From Nitriliruptoraceae bacterium (lineage in GTDB: Bacteria > Actinomycetota > Nitriliruptoria > Nitriliruptorales > Nitriliruptoraceae): a DNA stretch of 11,416 nucleotides. The position numbers were made by a program, and so were the translations under genes. Below, one piece after another: positions 1 through 4,809 of the stretch. The notes below the pieces were generated by a model. It made no database searches. It was not told the origin of the DNA and was given only the letters and a program-made list of their open reading frames with translations. The stretch's first letter is position 1; each line of letters opens with the position of its first letter. The stretch is taken from assembly GCA_007123425.1 (NCBI GenBank), contig SKLC01000292.1:1-11416 (forward strand). Direction: 5' to 3'.

Positions 1-1
1 G

Positions 2-352
2 GACGCCGAGCGCGCCGAGACCGCGGACGACAGCGGCCAGGTCCTCTCCGGCGACGTCGAGCAGCAGGCCGAGGAGGCCGAGGCCCAGGCCACCGAGGCC
101 TCGAAGGAGGCCGCCGGGCAAGCCGAGCACGAGCAGGCCGAGGCCGCCGCCGAGCAGGTGGAGGCGAGCGAGGTCTCCTCCGACGAGGCCGAGGCGGCCG
201 CCGACAAGGCCGAGGCCAAGCGCAAGGCCGCTGCCGAGGCACGTGCCCGCAAGGCCGAGGAGCGCGCCCGAGCCGCCGAGCAGGACGAGGCCGGCGAGGG
301 TGGCGGGTCCGACAGCGACGACGGCGGGCAGCCCGGGGAGGAGGACGCGTGA
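2..352 (+). CDS. nuoC: C-terminal tail of probable NuoC (5'-truncated by window start), Ala/Glu-rich extension
   Basis: An open frame enters from the window edge and ends at TGA 350-352, giving 116 visible residues. They are almost all Ala, Glu, Asp, Lys, Arg, Gln and Ser, with no Cys, Trp, Tyr or Phe. The segment looks like a long charged helix or coiled coil (roughly visible residues 15-98) followed by a disordered Gly/Ser/Asp/Glu end. No NuoC core (30-kDa subunit fold) is visible, so the name rests only on position: nuoC normally precedes nuoD, and the stop overlaps the nuoD start in a GTGA. Ordinary NuoC proteins end near their core, so this tail is an extension. NuoC belongs to the peripheral arm and contacts NuoD and NuoI on the cytoplasmic side. 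From memory, some Bacillus NuoC proteins also carry Ala/Lys-rich repeat extensions. A different gene ahead of nuoD cannot be excluded. Confidence 0.65.
   Translation, partial: DAERAETADDSGQVLSGDVEQQAEEAEAQATEASKEAAGQAEHEQAEAAAEQVEASEVSSDEAEAAADKAEAKRKAAAEARARKAEERARAAEQDEAGEGGGSDSDDGGQPGEEDA
336..344 (+). promoter_or_regulatory. Ribosome binding site supporting the GTG start of nuoD
   Basis: A GGGGAGGAGG-like purine run lies 4-6 bases before GTG 349. The next in-frame candidate, ATG 358, would lie about 14 bases away, so the GTG start is preferred. The site is inside the end of the upstream gene, which fits translational coupling through the GTGA overlap. Confidence 0.55.
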
Positions 353-1530
353 GCGACATGAGCACGCGCGAGACGGTCATGCCCGGCACCGCGCCCGGTG
401 AGGACCTGCTCATCGAGGTGACCGGCGACGGTGACTTCCAGACCGCCGACATGCAGCTGTCGATCGGCCCGGCCCACCCGGCCACGCACGGCGTGTTCCG
501 CATCATCCTCGAGATGGACGGGGAGCGCGTCGTCGACGCCCACCCGGTCATCGGCTACATGCACCGCGGCTTCGAGAAGCTGGCCGAGCACCGCGACTAC
601 CGCCAGATCATGGCGCTGGTCAACCGCCACGACTGGCTCTCGGGCTTCTCCAACGAGATGGGCGTCGCGCTGGCGGTCGAGCGGATGCTCGAGATGGAGG
701 TGCCCGAGCGCGCCCAGTGGATCCGGATGCTCATCGCCGAGTGGAACCGGATCCTCAACCACCTGATGTTCACCGGCTCGTTCGCGCTGGAGCTCGGCGC
801 CATCACGCCGATGTTCTACGCCTTCCGGGAGCGCGAGGACATCCAGCACATGCTCGAGTCGGCCACCGGCGGTCGCCTGCACTTCACCTACAACCAGGTG
901 GGGGGCCTCAAGATCGACCTGCCCAAGGGCTTCCTCCGCCGCTCGGCGGAGCTGTCCGCCATCACCCGCGCCCGGCTGCAGGACTACAAGGACCTGGTGC
1001 TGGGCAGCGACATCTTCCAGGCCCGCACCGTGGGCATCGGCCCCCTGTCGACCGACGTGGCGCTCTCCTACGGGGTGTCGGGCCCCACCCTGCAGGCCAC
1101 CGGCATCCCCGAGGACTCGCGGGTCACCGAGCCCTACCTCAAGTACGGCGAGATCGACGTCCCGGTGCCGGTGGGTGAGAACGGCGACAGCTTCGACCGC
1201 TTCTACTGCCTGCTGCACCGGATCGAGGCCTCGCTGGACGTCATCGACCAGATCCACGACCACATGCCGTCGGGGCCGGTCAACGTCAAGCTGCCCAAGC
1301 AGGTCAAGGCGCCCGAGGGGGCGACCTACGTCCGCACCGAGAACCCGCTGGGCCAGCTGGGCTACTGGCTGGAGTCCGATGGCGGGCGCACCCCCTGGCG
1401 GCTGAAGATGCGCACGCCCTCGTTCTCCAACGTCGCGGTGATGCCGCACCTGCTGCGGGGGACGCTGGTGCCCGACGCGATCTCGGTCCTGGGCTCGGTG
1501 TTCTTCGTCGTGGGAGACATCGACCGATGA
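349..1530 (+). CDS. nuoD: NADH-quinone oxidoreductase subunit D (49-kDa, quinone-site subunit)
   Basis: 393 residues, a little short of many NuoD proteins but complete to the usual Asp-Arg end (GDIDR, 389-393). NuoD forms the quinone-reduction pocket with NuoH and lies in the peripheral arm beside the last Fe-S cluster. The N-terminal signature HPATHG is at 43-48, followed by HPVIGYMHRGFEK (65-77), NEMGVALAVERM (102-113) and NRILNHL (133-139); a GDSFDRF motif lies later. Odd points: His47 matches the quinone-binding His, but the position 49 residues later, normally Tyr in an (R)xDY motif, is Trp96 (HDWLSG). The position 101 residues after His47, normally Asp in ALDIGA, is Glu148 (ALELGA). These spacings equal those of Thermus Nqo4 His38/Tyr87/Asp139, as I recall that numbering. 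The gene overlaps its upstream neighbour (GTGA) and nuoH (ATGA), so it is in one polycistronic unit. No nuoE/F/G follows it. Confidence 0.96.
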   Translation: MSDMSTRETVMPGTAPGEDLLIEVTGDGDFQTADMQLSIGPAHPATHGVFRIILEMDGERVVDAHPVIGYMHRGFEKLAEHRDYRQIMALVNRHDWLSGFSNEMGVALAVERMLEMEVPERAQWIRMLIAEWNRILNHLMFTGSFALELGAITPMFYAFREREDIQHMLESATGGRLHFTYNQVGGLKIDLPKGFLRRSAELSAITRARLQDYKDLVLGSDIFQARTVGIGPLSTDVALSYGVSGPTLQATGIPEDSRVTEPYLKYGEIDVPVPVGENGDSFDRFYCLLHRIEASLDVIDQIHDHMPSGPVNVKLPKQVKAPEGATYVRTENPLGQLGYWLESDGGRTPWRLKMRTPSFSNVAVMPHLLRGTLVPDAISVLGSVFFVVGDIDR

Positions 1531-2645
1531 GCATCGCCGAGATGGCCAACGCCGCCGCCGGCCTGGCGCAGTTCTCGCCGGCCCCGTCCCTGCTCGAGAT
1601 CGGGGACAGCTTCTGGCTGTCGGCCGTGCTCAAGATCGCCGTCGTGCTCGCCGTGTTCTTCGTGGTCCCGCTGGTCGTGGGCTACATGGAGCACAAGGTG
1701 ATGGGCCACCAGCAGGCCCGGCTCGGGCCCATGGAGGCCGGCCCGCACGGCTCGCTGCAGCTGGTCGCGGACGGGATCAAATTCATCCAGAAGGAGGACC
1801 TGATCCCCTCGGCGGCGGACAAGTGGGTGTTCGCCATCGCTCCCGGCGTCGCGATGGTTCCCGCGATCCTGATCTTCCTCGTGCTGCCGCTCGGGCCGGG
1901 TATCTGGGGCGTGGACTTCGAGCTCGGCCTGTTCTACGCGCTGGCCGTGGGATCGGTGACGACCCTGGGCATCCTGATGGGTGGCTGGGCCAGCGCCAAC
2001 AAGTTCTCGCTGATCGGCGGGCTGCGCGCCGCAGCCCAGCTGATCGCCTACGAGCTGCCGCTGATCCTGGCCGGCATCGCCGTGGCCCTGCAGGCGGGCA
2101 CGCTGTCGCTGGTGGGGATCGTCGAGGCGCAGTCGACGTTCTTCATCCCCGGGACCGAGATCAACCTCTGGTATCTGTTCCCGCAGATCCTGGGCTTCGG
2201 CATCTTCTTCATCGCGGCGATGGCGGAGCTGGCACGGCCGCCCTTCGACATGCCGATCGCCGACTCCGAGCTCGTGTTCGGCTACATGACCGAGTACACG
2301 GGCATCAAGTACGCGATGTACATGCTCACCGAGTATGCGGGCATGGTGTCGATGTCGGCGCTGATGGTGGTGCTCTACCTCGGCGGCTGGCAGCTGCTGC
2401 CGGGCGTGCCGATGCCCGGCTGTGGGGGCAGCGGCAACATCTTCGACTGCAACGCGCTGGGCGTGGGCCTGGGCGTGGCGGTCACGCTCGGCAAGATCAT
2501 GCTGCTGACCTTCCTGATGGTGTGGGCCCGCACGACCTACCCGCGCCTGCGCGAGGACCAGCTGCAGCGCTTCTCCTGGCTGGTGCTCGTGCCGCTCTCG
2601 CTGCTCAACCTGGCAATCATCGCCGTCGCCAAGGGAGTGTTCTAA
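1527..2645 (+). CDS. nuoH: NADH-quinone oxidoreductase subunit H (membrane-arm anchor, ND1 family)
   Basis: 372 residues with about eight hydrophobic segments, the usual size or slightly longer. NuoH links the quinone pocket to the proton-pumping arm. The family loop appears as YMEHKVMG (53-60) with ARLGP (64-68), where most homologues have ERKxxG; Arg is His56 here. KEDLIP follows in the first cytoplasmic loop. The second loop reads AELARPPFDMP (233-243), then IADSEL (244-249) and GYMTEY (252-257). Most homologues have PEAESEL, so the first loop Glu is Ile244 and the second is Asp246; Glu248 and Glu256 remain. A periplasmic-type loop contains two Cys (PMPGCGG and FDCN) that could form a disulfide, which is inference. 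The start ATG overlaps the nuoD stop (ATGA) with GGGAGA about 9 bases upstream. The stop shares one base with the nuoI start (TAATG). Confidence 0.96.
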   Translation: MSIAEMANAAAGLAQFSPAPSLLEIGDSFWLSAVLKIAVVLAVFFVVPLVVGYMEHKVMGHQQARLGPMEAGPHGSLQLVADGIKFIQKEDLIPSAADKWVFAIAPGVAMVPAILIFLVLPLGPGIWGVDFELGLFYALAVGSVTTLGILMGGWASANKFSLIGGLRAAAQLIAYELPLILAGIAVALQAGTLSLVGIVEAQSTFFIPGTEINLWYLFPQILGFGIFFIAAMAELARPPFDMPIADSELVFGYMTEYTGIKYAMYMLTEYAGMVSMSALMVVLYLGGWQLLPGVPMPGCGGSGNIFDCNALGVGLGVAVTLGKIMLLTFLMVWARTTYPRLREDQLQRFSWLVLVPLSLLNLAIIAVAKGVF

Positions 2646-3835
2646 TGGCCACGACGTCGCCTCCCGGCGTGGGCCTGCTCAAGGGCCTCGGCGTCACGAT
2701 CAAGCAGATGTTCAAGCCCGCCGTGACGCAGCAGTACCCCCATGTCAAGCCCGACCTGCCGCCCCGCACCCGTGGCGTCATCGCGCTGATGGACGAGAAC
2801 TGCACGGTGTGCATGCTGTGCAGCCGCGAGTGCCCCGACTGGTGCATCTACATCGACTCCCACAAGGAGACGGTGCCGCCGGCCAAGGAGGGCGGCCGCG
2901 CCCGCACCCGCAACGTGCTCGACCGCTTCGCCATCGACTTCGCGCTGTGCATGTACTGCGGGATCTGCGTCGAGGTCTGCCCCTTCGACGCGCTGTTCTG
3001 GTCGCCGGAGTTCGAGTACTCCGAGTACGACATCGACAAGCTGCTGCATGAGAAGGGCAAGCTGCGCGAGTGGATGGACACCGTGCCGCCGCCCCCGGCG
3101 CTCGACGAGGGGGCGGACGCCCCCGGCGAGGTCGCCACGGCGATCGAGAAGGCCAACCAGGAGCTCGAGGCCGCCAAGGCCAAGGCCGCCGAGGAGGCGC
3201 GCGCCAAGGAGCAGGGCGAGCAGGCCCCTGCCGCTGGCGACGCTGCCGCCGCGGCCCCGGCCGAGCCGGAGGTCAAGGCCGGCGAGATCGACCAGGAGAC
3301 CTTCGACCGGCTGATCGCCGAGGGCAAGTCGGAGCGGATCGCCCGGTCCAAGGCCAAGGCCGCCTACGTCAAGAAGGAGAAGCAGCGGCTCAAGGAGCAG
3401 GCCGAGCAGCAGGCCGCTGCCGCGCCGGCCGCCGAGGAGCCCAAGGTCGAGGCCGGTGAGATCGACCAGGAGACCTTCGATCAGCTGATCGCCGAGGGCA
3501 AGTCGGAGCGGATGGCCCGGGCGAAGGCCAAGGCCGCCTACGTCAAGAAGCAGAAGGCCAAGCTGCGCGCGGAGGCCGAGCAGGCCGGTGGCGGTGACGC
3601 CGTGGAGGCGCCCGCGGCCGAGGGCTCCGGGGAGGCCGCCGCTGGCGAAGCGGCGCCGTCCGCTGCGCCGCGCAAGGCCGACATCGAGGTCGAGGGCGCC
3701 GGCGAGATCGACCAGGAGACCTACGACGCGCTGATCGCTTCAGGCAAGTCGGAGCGGATCGCCCGGTCCAAGGCCAAGGCCGCCTGGGTGCGCAAGAAGA
3801 AGCAGGAGCAGATGGACGCGGAGGGGGACGCGTGA
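2645..3835 (+). CDS. nuoI: NADH-quinone oxidoreductase subunit I (2x[4Fe-4S]) with long repeat-bearing C-terminal extension
   Basis: 396 residues, about twice the family's usual 150-200. The first ~160 residues are an ordinary NuoI core, which passes electrons through clusters N6a and N6b toward N2 and the quinone. CxxCxxCxxxCP motifs are at Cys53/56/59/63 and Cys102/105/108/112. From about residue 160 the chain becomes Ala/Glu/Lys-rich and carries three copies of a 32-residue motif at 213-244, 271-302 and 353-384, each starting GEIDQET and containing GKSER and KAKAA. The extension ends in Lys/Arg-rich sequence and EGDA. I do not recognise the repeat as a named domain. The frame stays open upstream to 1823 inside nuoH, but the NuoI start is ATG 2645, shown by the GGGAG at 2633-2637, the TAATG coupling and the N-terminal match. 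The stop overlaps the nuoJ GTG. The core call is very secure; the role of the tail is unknown. Confidence 0.95.
   Translation: MATTSPPGVGLLKGLGVTIKQMFKPAVTQQYPHVKPDLPPRTRGVIALMDENCTVCMLCSRECPDWCIYIDSHKETVPPAKEGGRARTRNVLDRFAIDFALCMYCGICVEVCPFDALFWSPEFEYSEYDIDKLLHEKGKLREWMDTVPPPPALDEGADAPGEVATAIEKANQELEAAKAKAAEEARAKEQGEQAPAAGDAAAAAPAEPEVKAGEIDQETFDRLIAEGKSERIARSKAKAAYVKKEKQRLKEQAEQQAAAAPAAEEPKVEAGEIDQETFDQLIAEGKSERMARAKAKAAYVKKQKAKLRAEAEQAGGGDAVEAPAAEGSGEAAAGEAAPSAAPRKADIEVEGAGEIDQETYDALIASGKSERIARSKAKAAWVRKKKQEQMDAEGDA
3281..3376 (+). repeat. NuoI tail repeat, copy 1 (32 residues)
   Basis: Encodes NuoI residues 213-244, beginning GEIDQETFDRL, with EGKSERIARSKAKAA in the second half. The first half is acidic and the second basic, suggesting two short helices joined at EGKS (inference). 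The copies are separated by Ala/Glu/Lys linkers of different lengths. Confidence 0.9.
3455..3550 (+). repeat. NuoI tail repeat, copy 2 (32 residues)
   Basis: Encodes NuoI residues 271-302. It differs from copy 1 only at three positions: Gln for Arg in FDQL, Met for Ile in SERMAR, and Ala for Ser before KAKAA. It starts 174 bases after copy 1. Confidence 0.9.
3701..3796 (+). repeat. NuoI tail repeat, copy 3 (32 residues)
   Basis: Encodes NuoI residues 353-384, with Tyr for Phe (ETYDAL), Ser for Glu (ASGKSER) and Trp-Val-Arg at the end. It starts 246 bases after copy 2. Bases 3743-3785 are identical to 3323-3365 of copy 1 (43 bases), although copy 2 lies between them. Confidence 0.9.
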
Positions 3836-4485
3836 CCGGACACGATCTCGCCTTCCTCGTCGTCGCGCTCGTCACCGGTGGTGGCGCGCTGCTGACGGTG
3901 ACCTCGAAGAACCTCGTGCACGCCGCGCTGTTCCTGGCGGTCACCCTGTCGGGCATCGCGGGGGTCTTCCTCGTGCTCGCGGCCGACTTCGTGGCGCTGG
4001 TCCAGCTGGTGGTCTACGTCGGCGCCGTGGCGGTGCTGTTCCTCTTCGGGCTGATGCTCACCCGCGCGCCGATCGGGCGTGAAGCCCTGGACAACCAGAA
4101 CCGCGGCCTGGGCATCGCCGTGTCCGGGGGGCTGTTCGTCGTGCTCTCGGTGCTGGTCATCGGCGCGTTCGGGGGCACCACGGCGGCCGAGGTCGGCGGG
4201 CCCCGGGTGGGCGACATCGGCATGGTGATCTTCAACACCTGGGTGCTGCCCTTCGAGGTGCTGTCGATGCTCCTGCTGGCGGCGCTCATCGGCGCGATCC
4301 TGCTGGCCCGCCGCGAGACCGGCGACTCCGGCGAGGAGCAGGCGCCGACCCGCATCGACATGGGCACGGCCCCGTCGATGGAGGCCGAGCGCATGGCCCG
4401 GCTCGAGGGCGGCGACGACCAGGCCGAGCTGACCGCCGGGGGCGACCCCGGCCCGGCCGCGGGACGCGGGGAGGGCCGCGCATGA
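3832..4485 (+). CDS. nuoJ: NADH-quinone oxidoreductase subunit J (ND6 family) with charged C-terminal tail
   Basis: 217 residues and about five membrane segments (roughly 4-22, 27-46, 52-75, 87-110, 136-158). The family's third-helix motif is clear: YVGAVAVLFLFGLML starting at Tyr62, where many homologues have Met after GAV. This helix carries the bulge linked to the coupling mechanism in known complex I structures. After the last helix comes ARRET and a ~55-residue Glu/Asp/Gly/Ala-rich tail ending in GRGEGRA. By the positive-inside rule this tail should be cytoplasmic (inference). The start is GTG 3832, overlapping the nuoI stop as GTGA, with GAGGGGG 4-5 bases before it. The stop overlaps the nuoK ATG (ATGA). 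NuoJ packs between NuoH, NuoK and NuoN in the membrane arm. Confidence 0.94.
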   Translation: MTGHDLAFLVVALVTGGGALLTVTSKNLVHAALFLAVTLSGIAGVFLVLAADFVALVQLVVYVGAVAVLFLFGLMLTRAPIGREALDNQNRGLGIAVSGGLFVVLSVLVIGAFGGTTAAEVGGPRVGDIGMVIFNTWVLPFEVLSMLLLAALIGAILLARRETGDSGEEQAPTRIDMGTAPSMEAERMARLEGGDDQAELTAGGDPGPAAGRGEGRA

Positions 4486-4793
4486 GCCTCGTCGGACCCC
4501 TCCTGCTGGCCACGTTCCTGTTCTGCGTGGGCATCTACGGCGTCATCGCCCGCCGCAACGCGGTCCTGGTGCTGATGAGCGTGGAGCTGATGCTCAACGC
4601 GGTCAACATCAACCTCGTGGCCTTCCAGAACCTGCTGTTCCCCGCCGAGGCGGCCGTGAGCGGGCACCTGTTCGCCCTGTTCATCATCGCGGTCGCTGCC
4701 GCCGAGGTCGGGGTGGGCCTGGCCATCGTGCTCAACCTGTTCCGCACCCGGGCGACGGTCAACGTCGATGACGTCGACCTGATGCGCTGGTAG
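4482..4793 (+). CDS. nuoK: NADH-quinone oxidoreductase subunit K (ND4L family)
   Basis: 103 residues, the normal length, with three membrane helices. The signature RRNAVLVLMSVELMLNAVN (24-42) includes Glu35, and AVAAAEVGVGLAIVL includes Glu75. These match the two buried membrane glutamates needed for proton transfer in the family (Glu36 and Glu72 in E. coli); the loop between them is a few residues longer here. The start overlaps the nuoJ stop by four bases, with GGGGAGGG at 4468-4475 as ribosome binding site. The short polar C-terminus ends DVDLMRW. Confidence 0.96.
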   Translation: MSLVGPLLLATFLFCVGIYGVIARRNAVLVLMSVELMLNAVNINLVAFQNLLFPAEAAVSGHLFALFIIAVAAAEVGVGLAIVLNLFRTRATVNVDDVDLMRW

Positions 4794-4795
4794 CG

Positions 4796-4801
4796 GGAGG
4801 A
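4796..4801 (+). promoter_or_regulatory. Ribosome binding site of nuoL
   Basis: GGAGGA lies 8 bases ahead of ATG 4810 in the 16-base nuoK-nuoL gap. Unlike the genes before it, nuoL does not overlap its upstream neighbour and has its own strong site. Confidence 0.6.
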
Positions 4802-4809
4802 GACCGCTC

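Noticed and set aside
158..352. A separate 64-residue gene starting at GTG 158
   Set aside because: The frame is open to the window start with the same Ala/Glu-rich composition, so it is the tail of a longer gene.
1823..2644. Upstream extension of the nuoI frame through nuoH
   Set aside because: The extension is an Arg/Ala/Gly-rich out-of-frame reading of nuoH. NuoI begins at ATG 2645 with its own ribosome binding site.
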